A DNA stretch of 64,000 nucleotides, from contig CAVTRO010000007.1 of assembly GCA_963737145.1 (NCBI GenBank), forward strand, positions 558,001 through 622,000, read 5' to 3'. The position numbers and the translations under genes are program-made. A model generated the notes under the pieces. It had not been told where the DNA came from. It made no database searches and saw nothing but the letters and a program-made list of their open reading frames with translations. Below are positions 17,642 to 25,742 of the stretch, one piece after another. Every line of letters begins with the position of its first letter. The first letter of the stretch is position 1. This DNA is from AP-15 sp963737145. GTDB lineage: Bacteria; Pseudomonadota; Alphaproteobacteria; ATCC43930; CGMCC-115725.

Positions 17642-19370
17642 TCCGGATGCAGCGTACGACCTCCTCGATCGTGGTTTCGCCTTCGATCACCGCGAGCAAG
17701 CCGTTGTCGAAGATCGGGCGCATGCCTTGTTCGACGGCGGCGGACTCGATCGCGGCGTCGTCGGCACCCTCGAAAATCAGACGGTCGATTGCCCTGTTCG
17801 GTACCAGGAGCTCGGCGATGGCGCGCCGGCCGCGATAGCCGGTGCCGCGGCAGGCCGGGCAGCCTTTCGGATGAAAAAGGGTGATCGTCTCGGGTGGAGC
17901 GAGGCGTTGGAGGCCGAGCCGCTCGATCAGCGCCGACGGCGCCGGATCGGGAGTCTTGCACACCGGACATAGCCGGCGGACGAGCCGCTGCGCGAGGACC
18001 GCCTTCAAGGTGGCCGTCATCAGATAATCTTCCAGCCCCATGTCGCGCAGGCGCGTCATCGTCGCCGCCGCCGAATTGGTATGGATGGTCGACAGCACGA
18101 GATGGCCGGTCAGCGCCGCCTGCACCGCGATCTGCACGGTTTCGAGGTCGCGGATTTCGCCGATCATGATCACGTCGGGGTCCTGCCGCAGGATCGAGCG
18201 CAACAGGCTGGCGAAATTGAGCCCGATCTGCGGCTTTACCTGGATCTGGTTGATGCCGGTCAGCTGATACTCGATCGGGTCTTCGACGGTTACGATGTTG
18301 CGCGCCACCGTGTTCAGCTTCAACAGCCCGGTATAGAGGGTCGTCGTCTTGCCGCTGCCGGTCGGTCCGGTCACCAGCACCATGCCGTTCGGCAGATCCA
18401 GCGCACGTTCAATTCCCCCCCGGATGTCGATAGGCAGACCGAGTTTGGCGTAGTCGAACTCGACCGCGGTGCGGTCGAGAATCCGCAATACCACCTTTTC
18501 GCCGTGCAGCGAGGGGATCGTCGATACCCGAAAATCGATCTCGTGGCCGCGCACCGTCAGCTTGATGCGGCCGTCCTGGGGCAGCCGGCGTTCGGCAATG
18601 TCGAGCCGCGCCATGATCTTGATGCGCGATATGACTGCGGCCTGAAGGCGCGCGGAGGGCGGCTCGACCTCGTGCAGCACGCCGTCATAGCGATAGCGTA
18701 TCCGAAGTCGGTCCGGAAACGGCTCGAGATGGATATCCGAGGCGTGCGTCTCGACCGCCCGTGCGATCAGCTGATTGACTAGCCGGATCACCGGCGCCTC
18801 ACTCGCAAGGTCTTTCAGCCGCTCCGCATCTTCTTCCGCCGGCTGGGCGTCAGAAACGGTCTCGTCGAGCATCTCTGCGGCATCGCTGCTGTCGCTCATT
18901 TCGGCATAGAGCCGTTCGAGAGCCGCCTCGAGCTCGATCGGCACTGCCACCGCCACGGCAACGGGCCGGCCGATCGCCGCTGCAATAGCGCCGCGCGCAA
19001 ACATGTCGAGCGGATCGGCCATGGCAATAGTTGCCCGGTCATCGGTGGCCGCGATCGGCATTGCGCGAACTCGGCGCAGGAATTTGGGTTTTAGGCGATC
19101 GTGGAGCAGCGGCGTGTCGGGATAATCGGCGGCTCCTACCAGCGGCGCGGCGATCAGCTGCGCCAAGGCTTCGGCGAGCCCGCGATCGCTGACCAGGCCG
19201 AGCTGGGTCAAGACCTGATCGAGGCGGCCCCTGGTCTCGGCCGCGACGCGGCGCGCGCGGTCCAAGGTGCGCCGGTCGATGGCGCCGCTGTCCACCAGGT
19301 TATTGCCGAGCCTGCCGAGTACCTCGGCGGGGTCGTCAGAAACGGACGAAAAGATTGGCGAGAAATTCAA
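17631..19370 (-). CDS. gspE: Type II secretion ATPase GspE
   Basis: The 579-residue cytoplasmic ATPase powers pseudopilus assembly. The N-terminal GspE-N domain is about residues 10-150. The ATPase domain has Walker A GPTGSGKT (335-342), an Asp box (NIVTVEDPIEYQL), Walker B MIGEIRD and a His box (TGHLVLSTIHTN). The tetracysteine zinc module is LCPVCK...CPACRGTGY. No ATG is available near the 5' end. TTG at 19370 is chosen because GGAAAGAGAG lies just upstream; a second in-frame TTG at 19418 would add 16 residues but has no clear RBS. It is the first gene of the minus-strand gsp operon. Confidence 0.93.
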   Translation of the reverse strand: MNFSPIFSSVSDDPAEVLGRLGNNLVDSGAIDRRTLDRARRVAAETRGRLDQVLTQLGLVSDRGLAEALAQLIAAPLVGAADYPDTPLLHDRLKPKFLRRVRAMPIAATDDRATIAMADPLDMFARGAIAAAIGRPVAVAVAVPIELEAALERLYAEMSDSSDAAEMLDETVSDAQPAEEDAERLKDLASEAPVIRLVNQLIARAVETHASDIHLEPFPDRLRIRYRYDGVLHEVEPPSARLQAAVISRIKIMARLDIAERRLPQDGRIKLTVRGHEIDFRVSTIPSLHGEKVVLRILDRTAVEFDYAKLGLPIDIRGGIERALDLPNGMVLVTGPTGSGKTTTLYTGLLKLNTVARNIVTVEDPIEYQLTGINQIQVKPQIGLNFASLLRSILRQDPDVIMIGEIRDLETVQIAVQAALTGHLVLSTIHTNSAAATMTRLRDMGLEDYLMTATLKAVLAQRLVRRLCPVCKTPDPAPSALIERLGLQRLAPPETITLFHPKGCPACRGTGYRGRRAIAELLVPNRAIDRLIFEGADDAAIESAAVEQGMRPIFDNGLLAVIEGETTIEEVVRCIRSEA

Positions 19371-19958
19371 GACAACTCTCTTTCCGGAGGGCGGCCGAAC
19401 GATATATAGGAAACACAACGCTCATCGGGGTGGGGAAAGAGGATACATATTTCCGCCGGACGGCCGGGCTGAACTGCAGCACCGGCGGGTATCCCATTAC
19501 TTGAACGCCCTGCCGGGGGCGGTGGGCAGCGGAGGTCCGTTCCCAAGGGGCTCCGGACGCTCGACGTCGCTGAGACCGGAGTTTGCGCTACTATGTAGCA
19601 ACCTGCGCCCTGCACAACAGCCACGGCAGCTTAAAAAAATCACGAAGCTTCTTCGTAGGCTGGACAGTCTTAAGATCTGGAAGATTGGAGCCGACAAAGT
19701 ATCGTTGATGTGCGGGCCGCGAGCGGCGGTGGACCGCTGGATCAATGGACACCAATGGGCGATCGACTTTCGATCGCAAAACTTGTTTATTCGATACCAA
19801 CTCTGGGACAGATCGGTTCACCGGGGATAGAAACTACGTTGGGATTGGGGGTCTTTTCGGCTGAAGCAGCGGAGCCGCGAGTTTGCGAAGCAACCGCTAT
19901 CGGCCTATGAGCGGCAACGGGCGCGGTCGCCCGGCGCGGGTAGTGGCGGTCGGAGCAA
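19371..19958. other. Divergent intergenic region between gspE and gspO
   Basis: These 588 bp are non-coding as far as I can see and noticeably more AT-rich between about 19620 and 19860. They should carry promoters for the gsp operon (minus) and for gspO (plus), but I find no convincing -35/-10 pair. Short readable ORFs here have no RBS and no recognisable family. Confidence 0.4.
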
Positions 19959-20741
19959 GTGCAAGGATACGGGAGTGAATTGCTCGGCTGGATGGCCGAG
20001 GCGCGCGCGGCGGAGTGGAGCCTCGTGCTGGTTGCGCCCTTCATCGGCAGCTTTCTTGGCGTTCTCATTCGACGTCTGCCGGAGGGCTCGCCGATCGCTC
20101 GGGGCCGATCGCATTGCGACGCGTGCGGTGCCACGCTGCGCGTGCGCGACCTCGTGCCGATCCTCAGCTGGGTTATGATGGGGGGACGGTGCCGCTATTG
20201 TCGCCAGCCTCTCGGGTGGTTCTACCCCGGGGTCGAGCTGGCCGCCCTGGCCATCGCGCTTGCCGCCGTGCTGATTGATGGCGGGCAGGACGCCTGGCTC
20301 GATTGTCTTTTCGGCTGGTGGCTTCTCGCCCTGGGCTGGATCGACCTGCGCTGCTGGCTGTTGCCCGATGCTCTGACCTTGCCGCTTATCATAGCCGGCC
20401 TTGCTGCCGCCTTCCTGTTCAGTCCCGACCAGCTGACGGACCGCGCTCTGGGCGCGGGGCTCGGTTACTTGAGTTTGATCGCGATCGCGGCCCTGTACCG
20501 CACATTGCGCGGCCGCGACGGGCTTGGCGGAGGCGACGCCAAGCTGCTGGCCGCTTCCGGCGCTTGGCTCGGCGCCGCCGCTCTGCCGCAGGTGGTCCTG
20601 CTCGCCGCGCTGTCGGCGCTCGCCGCCGCCGGCTGCCTGCGGCTCGCCGGCATCCGACTTGGCATCCACTCGGCGTTGCCGTTCGGCCCCTTCCTTGCCC
20701 TCGCGACCTGGGTCTTGTGGCTCATGGGCCCCATCGATTGA
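19959..20741 (+). CDS. gspO: Prepilin leader peptidase / N-methyltransferase
   Basis: The 260-residue polytopic membrane aspartic protease cleaves and N-methylates the pseudopilins of this locus. Both catalytic Asp residues are visible: D129 in ALGWIDLR and D193 in the GxGD-type GGGDAKLL. The cytoplasmic zinc loop has two CxxC pairs (CDAC at 53-56 and CRYC at 78-81), needed for methyltransferase activity. About seven to eight hydrophobic segments follow. The start is GTG at 19959; a weak CGGAG precedes it. Its 3' end overlaps the convergent methyltransferase gene by 20 bases. Confidence 0.92.
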   Translation: MQGYGSELLGWMAEARAAEWSLVLVAPFIGSFLGVLIRRLPEGSPIARGRSHCDACGATLRVRDLVPILSWVMMGGRCRYCRQPLGWFYPGVELAALAIALAAVLIDGGQDAWLDCLFGWWLLALGWIDLRCWLLPDALTLPLIIAGLAAAFLFSPDQLTDRALGAGLGYLSLIAIAALYRTLRGRDGLGGGDAKLLAASGAWLGAAALPQVVLLAALSALAAAGCLRLAGIRLGIHSALPFGPFLALATWVLWLMGPID

Positions 20742-21534
20742 TCGAGGTCCCGCGCAAGTTCGACAGCTCCCGTTGCCCTTCACGGGCCTGCAATGAGAAC
20801 AGAAGAAAAGCCTCGATCAATATCGAACGCTCGGCGACAAGCCGCGCTTGGAAACCCGCCCTCGCCATAAAGGAGCTGAACAGGTCGAGGTCGGAATCCG
20901 ACGAAACCATTACATACAGCCGACCTCCTGGTTTTAGGCGCTCGCGAGACTGGTCGAATAGAGCTGCTATCTCGCAATAGCGTGGGCCGGCATGCCAGCC
21001 CCGGTCGGCGAGATCGCGCGGTTCGCCCGCATGCTTGGGAGGGCTCGAGAGGATCACGTCGAAAAGCGGCCGCGGCGGGAGTGCCGAGAGCAGGTCGCAG
21101 CACAGAGCACTGACGCGATCATCGAAACCATTGGCGCGCGCGTTTTCTGCGGCCGTCAGCGCGGCGTTGGGATTGATATCGGCGGCTATCACGTTTTCGG
21201 CGCCGGCCCGTGCCGCGGCGAGCGCAAGAATGCCTGATCCGGTTCCGACGTCGACCACGCGTTTGCCCCTCAGGTCGAGGTGACTGAGGAATTCGGCAAA
21301 GTATTCGCTGCTCAGAAAATAGCGCGGATGAAATACTGTGGGGTGCACGACGAGACGAAAGCCGCCGGCCCGCGTGATCCAGGTCCGCTTCTGGGAAAGA
21401 ATTAGATGGTAAGCGAAGAAGTGAATCAGACGACGCAAGCAACGGCGGAAGGGACCGTGCAGGGTACCGCGGCGGCCAAGGATGCTGACAGCTCCCCGAG
21501 TGTCGGTGATTCCGAGAGTGTCATCCACGAGCAA
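20722..21534 (-). CDS. SAM-dependent methyltransferase (HemK/PrmC-like)
   Basis: The 270-residue protein contains the SAM-binding motif VVDVGTGSGILALAAARAGA (about 95-114), then the acidic loop VIAADINPNA and motif IV DVILSSPPKHAGE. In PrmC-type enzymes the last motif is NPPY and receives an amide or amino substrate; here it is SSPP, so the target probably differs. The N-terminal ~90 residues resemble a leader domain of unknown function. It converges on gspO with a 20-base overlap. Target unknown. Confidence 0.78.
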   Translation of the reverse strand: MLVDDTLGITDTRGAVSILGRRGTLHGPFRRCLRRLIHFFAYHLILSQKRTWITRAGGFRLVVHPTVFHPRYFLSSEYFAEFLSHLDLRGKRVVDVGTGSGILALAAARAGAENVIAADINPNAALTAAENARANGFDDRVSALCCDLLSALPPRPLFDVILSSPPKHAGEPRDLADRGWHAGPRYCEIAALFDQSRERLKPGGRLYVMVSSDSDLDLFSSFMARAGFQARLVAERSILIEAFLLFSLQAREGQRELSNLRGTSINRWGP

Positions 21535-21712
21535 GTCGATCCATAACTGAATGTTCCATGAGCAAATCTGCTAGCGTTCAGACCCAATCATATGCTTCAC
21601 TAGTCGACCGCGGACGAATGCAACCAAAATTCTGCCGCCCCGGCGAAGGCCCACGGGAAGACGCAGTCGGGAGAGGCGGTATTCAATAGTCTGAATGCTT
21701 CTGAGCAACAGC

Positions 21713-22372
21713 TCACAAATCGGTATGGTCTCCTTCTAGCGGATGCCCGATTTGACTGCGAGATTGGACGCTTCGCATGAACAGAATGTGCAAATAATGC
21801 CATAGCGAGCGGCTATGGGCGGGCTGCACATGGATGTGGCCGTCCTGGGCGCACGGTGCGGTCAGCAGCCCGCGTAACTTGATCATCTCCCATGCGAAGG
21901 GGCTCCAGTCCCGCCACGCTTGTTGAGCCTCATGGAACAGGACCCCGCTGACTACCTCGGGCACCGCGCCGAAAATTTCGGGTATGCGATCCGAGAGGCC
22001 GTGATCACGCAAAACATTCCACTTCGAGAGGCCGCCCATAACCGGAGAGTCGAGGGCGTAGACCACTCGGCTGACCCAGGCCTCGCGTATGCAATAGGCG
22101 CACATCGCGCACGGCTCGATATTGCTATAAAGCGTGTAGCGGCGCAACCGCTCCCGACCGACCGTCCGCTGCGCCTGCGAAAGGGCGATGATCTCCGCGT
22201 GACGGGTCACGTCGCCGTCTCGCATGCAGCTGTTGATCCCTTCCGCCACGATTTGCCCGTCCAGCGCGATTACCGTGCCAAACGGATATTCGCCTTTGCC
22301 CACCGCGATCCGCGACAGTTCGATGCAACGCGCCATCATTGCTTCGTCCGTGGCGTCGCATGACATTCTCAT
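21713..22372 (-). CDS. Nucleoside/guanine deaminase (CDA superfamily)
   Basis: This is a zinc-dependent deaminase of about 219 residues. The catalytic motif HAEIIAL supplies a zinc His and the proton-shuttle Glu, and PCAMCAYCI supplies the two zinc Cys. The layout resembles GuaD-like or tRNA-adenosine-deaminase-related nucleoside deaminases. The C-terminus runs about 45 residues past the usual end (KLRGLL) into a His-rich tail, which may result from an altered stop. The ATG at 22372 is used. A GTG at 22423 is also possible and overlaps the stop of a small upstream ORF as GTGA. Confidence 0.8.
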   Translation of the reverse strand: MRMSCDATDEAMMARCIELSRIAVGKGEYPFGTVIALDGQIVAEGINSCMRDGDVTRHAEIIALSQAQRTVGRERLRRYTLYSNIEPCAMCAYCIREAWVSRVVYALDSPVMGGLSKWNVLRDHGLSDRIPEIFGAVPEVVSGVLFHEAQQAWRDWSPFAWEMIKLRGLLTAPCAQDGHIHVQPAHSRSLWHYLHILFMRSVQSRSQIGHPLEGDHTDL

Positions 22373-22419
22373 CGTGCTGCGGTGCGCCGTTTCTCGCGCA
22401 TAACCCCGGCGTGTCCTGC

Positions 22420-22596
22420 TCACGGGGCATATCGATTAATGCTGTTCGGCCTCGTGGTAGCAGCCAAAACCGGTTTCATGGTCGCCGCTGTCTGGAACAG
22501 CCGCCCGCCCTCCCGCGTCCTGTTCCGCTCAAGGGACAGATGAGATGAGAAAAGGCGCCCGAATATCCGTTCGACCGGTTCGACTGCGTTGTCCAT
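22420..22596 (-). CDS. Possible small protein upstream of the deaminase
   Basis: This is a 58-residue reading frame starting MDNAVEPVERIF, with AGGAGG immediately upstream (GCGAGGAGGCCT-ATG). Its TGA overlaps an in-frame GTG of the deaminase gene (GTGA). The protein is basic, lacks membrane segments and matches no family I know. It could be a leader ORF that sets deaminase translation. It may equally be chance, so confidence is low. Confidence 0.3.
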   Translation of the reverse strand: MDNAVEPVERIFGRLFSSHLSLERNRTREGGRLFQTAATMKPVLAATTRPNSINRYAP

Positions 22597-22735
22597 AGGC
22601 CTCCTCGCGCTACGCACCCTAACGAGTAACCCGCCACTTGGTTCATTTGGGCACTACATAAGAACCGGTTACGTCATGGTCCCGCGGCGGATGTGCCCCG
22701 GGTGGGATCTCCCCATAGTCAATCGCGAGGGCGAC

Positions 22736-23251
22736 ATGCGGAAATTGGGTCTGATTGTCGGGGCTGGAGCCTTGGCGATCGTTCTTCTCTTCGGGTTTTG
22801 GGTCTACAGCCGACCGGAGCGCGGCACGACCGGCTCGGTCAGCACCCGCTTCCACCTGCTCGGGCCGAATGACAAAATCGTCGTCGACGGCTTTGACGAC
22901 CCGAAGGTCGAGGGGGTCGCCTGCCACATCAGCCGAGCGCAAACCGGTGGGCTGAAGGGCGGGCTGGGCGTCGCGGAGGACACCAGCGATGCCAGCATCG
23001 CCTGTCGCCAGGTCGGACCGATCAAGATTACCGGCGAACTGAAAGACGGCGAGCGGGTTTTCGACGAACGGCGCAGTCTTGTGTTCAAGACGCTGCAAGT
23101 CGTCCGGTTCATCGACCGCCAGCGCAATGTGCTGGTCTATGTGGCCTACAGCAATCGCGTCATCGAGGGCAGCCCCAAAAACAGCCTCAGCAGCGTCCCG
23201 ATCATGAACTGGCCGGGCACCCAAACCTCGGCTATTCCTCCCGAGCGCTGA
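22736..23251 (+). CDS. creA: CreA family protein
   Basis: The 171-residue exported protein has an N-terminal signal or anchor (LGLIVGAGALAIVLLFGFWV). The CreA core is clear: VDGFDDPKVEGVACHISRA, GGLKGGLGVAEDTSDASIACRQ, then RSLVFKTLQVVRF and a C-terminal YVAYSNRVIEGSPKN block. CreA is a widespread periplasmic protein of unknown biochemical role. The ATG at 22736 with CGAGG upstream is preferred over an upstream extension, because the signal sequence starts there. Confidence 0.88.
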   Translation: MRKLGLIVGAGALAIVLLFGFWVYSRPERGTTGSVSTRFHLLGPNDKIVVDGFDDPKVEGVACHISRAQTGGLKGGLGVAEDTSDASIACRQVGPIKITGELKDGERVFDERRSLVFKTLQVVRFIDRQRNVLVYVAYSNRVIEGSPKNSLSSVPIMNWPGTQTSAIPPER

Positions 23252-23336
23252 CGCTAACCCGACGGTAGCGGAACTCCGCGGCAGAGACTCATGGTTTTCC
23301 GAGAGACACGCCCAGCTTGGGCGAGCCATTTCTCGC

Positions 23337-24512
23337 ATGGACCGAGCCATGAGCAGCACTGATTTGCCCAGAGATGTCCCGATCGGGCAGGCCGCGAGCG
23401 CGCCCGCTTGGGCCGTCGCGTTTGCCGCGCTGCTGCTCGCCGTAAGTTTCGGCCAGCGCCGCGCCGGCGAGGAGACAGTGCGGACCGGGGATCGCGCAGC
23501 GCCGAAAGCTGACCGTAGGCGATCCGCCGAGGAGACGGCCCCGAGCGGAGATCGCGTACCGTCGGAAGCCGGCCGTGGACGATCCGCCGACACACCCTCG
23601 GATATTCCGGCCCAGGGGTGGAAAGATATTCTTCTGCGGGTCTACCACGGGATTTCGGAAGACCGCATCCTGTTGGTCGCGGCGGGGGTGACGTTTTATC
23701 TCTTGCTGTCTATTTTCCCCGGGATAGCGGCGCTCTTTTCGATTTATGGGCTGTTCGCCAATCCCGCAGACATTGCCGGCCACCTCGATGCGCTGGCCAA
23801 TGTCGCGCCGGGTGGTGCCATCGACTTGCTTCGTGAGGACATGACCCGCCTCGCCTCCAATGGCGGGACGACGCTCGGCGTCGGCTTTCTGGTAAGTCTT
23901 GCCGTCTCGTTGTGGACCACCAATTCGGGCGTCAGCGCGATTTTCGATGCTTTGAACATCGTTTATGAAGAAAAAGAGAAGCGGGGCTTGGTCAGATTTT
24001 ATTTGACCACACTCACATTTACCTTGGCTTCCGTTGTCTTCATTCTTCTGGCGATTGCGGTGGTCGTGCTTTTACCGGTGGTGTTGAATTTCATTCCACT
24101 GCCGGGCGGAACGGACCTGCTCGTCAAGATCGCGCGGTGGCCAATACTTTTCGTGCTCACCGCGTTGGCGCTGGCAGCGCTCTACAGGTACGGCCCGAGC
24201 CGCGCCGAGGCGCGCTGGCGTTGGATCACCTGGGGCAGTGCCTTTGCCACGGTGGTGTGGATCGCCGCTTCGGTTCTGTTCTCGTGGTACGTCGCGAATT
24301 TCGGCAGTTACAACAAGACCTATGGATCGCTCGGCGCGATCATCGGATTCATGACCTGGATCTGGATCTCAATCATCGTCGTTCTGGTCGGCGCCAAGAT
24401 CGATGCCGAGATGGAGCATCAGACCACCAGCGAAACGACGACCGGTCAGCCCAAGCCGCTCGGAATGCGCGGCGCGCGGATGGCCGACACGGTGGGACCG
24501 GCCCAAGGATAA
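23337..24512 (+). CDS. YihY/BrkB family membrane protein
   Basis: The 391-residue inner-membrane protein has about six hydrophobic segments in its C-terminal two thirds. The hallmark is VAAGVTFYLLLSIFPGIAALFSIYGLF, followed by LGVGFLVSLAVSLWTTNSGVSAIFDALNIVYEE, typical of YihY/BrkB. It was once annotated as ribonuclease BN; its function is not established. The N-terminal ~90 residues are hydrophilic and contain a 60-bp tandem duplication (see separate repeat). The ATG at 23349 is an alternative start. Confidence 0.85.
   Translation: MDRAMSSTDLPRDVPIGQAASAPAWAVAFAALLLAVSFGQRRAGEETVRTGDRAAPKADRRRSAEETAPSGDRVPSEAGRGRSADTPSDIPAQGWKDILLRVYHGISEDRILLVAAGVTFYLLLSIFPGIAALFSIYGLFANPADIAGHLDALANVAPGGAIDLLREDMTRLASNGGTTLGVGFLVSLAVSLWTTNSGVSAIFDALNIVYEEKEKRGLVRFYLTTLTFTLASVVFILLAIAVVVLLPVVLNFIPLPGGTDLLVKIARWPILFVLTALALAALYRYGPSRAEARWRWITWGSAFATVVWIAASVLFSWYVANFGSYNKTYGSLGAIIGFMTWIWISIIVVLVGAKIDAEMEHQTTSETTTGQPKPLGMRGARMADTVGPAQG
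23469..23588 (+). repeat. 60-bp tandem duplication inside the yihY-like gene
   Basis: Two in-frame 20-codon units at 23469-23528 and 23529-23588 each read EETxxxGDRxxxxAxRxRSA. They have diverged at about a third of positions, so the duplication is not recent. The encoded segment is charged and lies before the first membrane helix. Confidence 0.75.
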
Positions 24513-24585
24513 TCAATGCCGAAACGGGCGCAGCCGAACCCCGGCATGCGCGACGTGGGATGAAAACGGCCTGTCATTTCGTCGG

Positions 24586-24729
24586 GTCATTCCAGGCGCG
24601 GGCTCCGCCGGTGAGCTCGGAACCCGTAGGGGCCGTCCACCCCAACATGAACACGGGCCGCGGCGACAAGGGCTCATGAGCCGTTGTTTATGGCTTCCGG
24701 GCCCGGCCCAGGGGCCGTCCCGGAATGGA
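24586..24729. repeat. Dispersed palindromic intergenic repeat
   Basis: The gap downstream of the yihY-like gene has outer arms of the GTCATTCC...GGAATGGAC type and an inner perfect 12-bp palindrome GGCTCATGAGCC at 24671-24682. Composition and arms resemble 'gtcattccggg' intergenic repeats I recall from Bradyrhizobium-type genomes. It lies between convergent genes and could fold into a terminator-like structure. Confidence 0.45.
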
Positions 24730-24757
24730 CGATCTTGCCGGTTCGGGCCGAGCTGTA

Positions 24758-25360
24758 TCAATCCCAGCACGCGAGTATCGTTTCGCTGCCGGCGGTCTCG
24801 ATCTGCTGACTGAAACGGCTGCGGTAAAGCGTCAGCAACGCATCGTGCGTGGCGTCCGAGGAGCTGCACAGCGCATCGGTTGCCAGCACGACGCGGTAAC
24901 CAAGATCGACAGCGTCAAGAACGGCGGCGAGCACGCAGACATCGGTCTCCGCTCCGGTGATGACCAAACTCTCGATCCTGCGCCGGCGCAAAAGGTCGCT
25001 CAATTGCGGCTCGGAAAATGGCGAATACACCCTCTTGTCGATCACCTCGGCGGGAGGCGCGAGCGCCGCCAATGGCGGGACCAGCTCGATCAGCCGCGGG
25101 TCGATCCCCTCCAATGTCAGCTCTCTCCACCGCTCGTAATAGCGCCGCCAGCTGCCCGGCATCCGGTCGGGGCGCCGTGGCGGGATGAAACGGGTAAACA
25201 CCGTCCGCGCGGGGTGGCGCTCGGCAATGCGTGTCACGACCGGCAGCACCCGCGCCATCCAGGGCGTATGCCAGGGGGTCTCCTCGGCAAAAACGTTCTG
25301 CATGTCGACGCAGAGATGGGCGGTGCGGTCAGTCAGGGGACCGAAAGGCAGCGTCTCCAA
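24758..25360 (-). CDS. Isochorismatase-like cysteine hydrolase
   Basis: The 200-residue protein has the cysteine-hydrolase triad: Asp in LCVDMQNVF (about residue 19), Lys in VIDKRVYSPF (about 109) and nucleophile Cys in GAETDVCVLAA (about 142). The GxETDVCV motif fits the isochorismatase/nicotinamidase superfamily. Members hydrolyse amides or enol ethers; the substrate here is not determinable. It lies 12 bp downstream of the response-regulator stop, on the same strand, so it may be co-transcribed with the HK-KaiC-RR operon. Confidence 0.82.
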   Translation of the reverse strand: METLPFGPLTDRTAHLCVDMQNVFAEETPWHTPWMARVLPVVTRIAERHPARTVFTRFIPPRRPDRMPGSWRRYYERWRELTLEGIDPRLIELVPPLAALAPPAEVIDKRVYSPFSEPQLSDLLRRRRIESLVITGAETDVCVLAAVLDAVDLGYRVVLATDALCSSSDATHDALLTLYRSRFSQQIETAGSETILACWD

Positions 25361-25372
25361 CCGGTCCGTCTC

Positions 25373-25741
25373 TCAGTTGTGCTGGCCAAGCACGGTTTTG
25401 ATGATATTGGTTACCGCCGCGAGCTTGAACGGTTTGCGCAAGAACGCGGCATACATGCCACGTGCGGCTTCGGCGACGGCGCTCTCGGGGAGCGAGCTCA
25501 TGACCACCGCGGGGATGTTGCGGTAGGCTGGATTTTCTTTGATGGCCTTGAGCATGGCCGGTCCGTCCATTATCGGCATCATGAAGTCGAGCAGGATCAG
25601 GTCGGGCCGCCTTTTGCCGAGGAGCTCCAACCCTTGCTGGCCGTTGACTGCCGTCACCACTTCGTGGCCGGCGTCGGCCAATACGGATTGGAGGACCTCG
25701 GCAACGCTGAATTCGTCGTCGACCACCAGGATGAGCGCCAC
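25373..25741 (-). CDS. Single-domain response regulator
   Basis: This 122-residue stand-alone receiver has acidic pocket Asp8-Asp9 (VVDDEF), phospho-acceptor Asp52 (LILLDFMMP), Ser82-83 (VVMSS) and Lys103 (FLRKPF). No output domain is present, so it works by protein contact or as a phosphate relay. The start chosen is GTG at 25741, 2 nt after the KaiC stop, with GAGG 6 nt upstream, giving the canonical N-terminus VALILVVDDEF. In-frame ATGs lie further upstream within the KaiC gene. It is the likely target of the kinase two genes upstream. Confidence 0.85.
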   Translation of the reverse strand: MALILVVDDEFSVAEVLQSVLADAGHEVVTAVNGQQGLELLGKRRPDLILLDFMMPIMDGPAMLKAIKENPAYRNIPAVVMSSLPESAVAEAARGMYAAFLRKPFKLAAVTNIIKTVLGQHN

Positions 25742-25742
25742 C

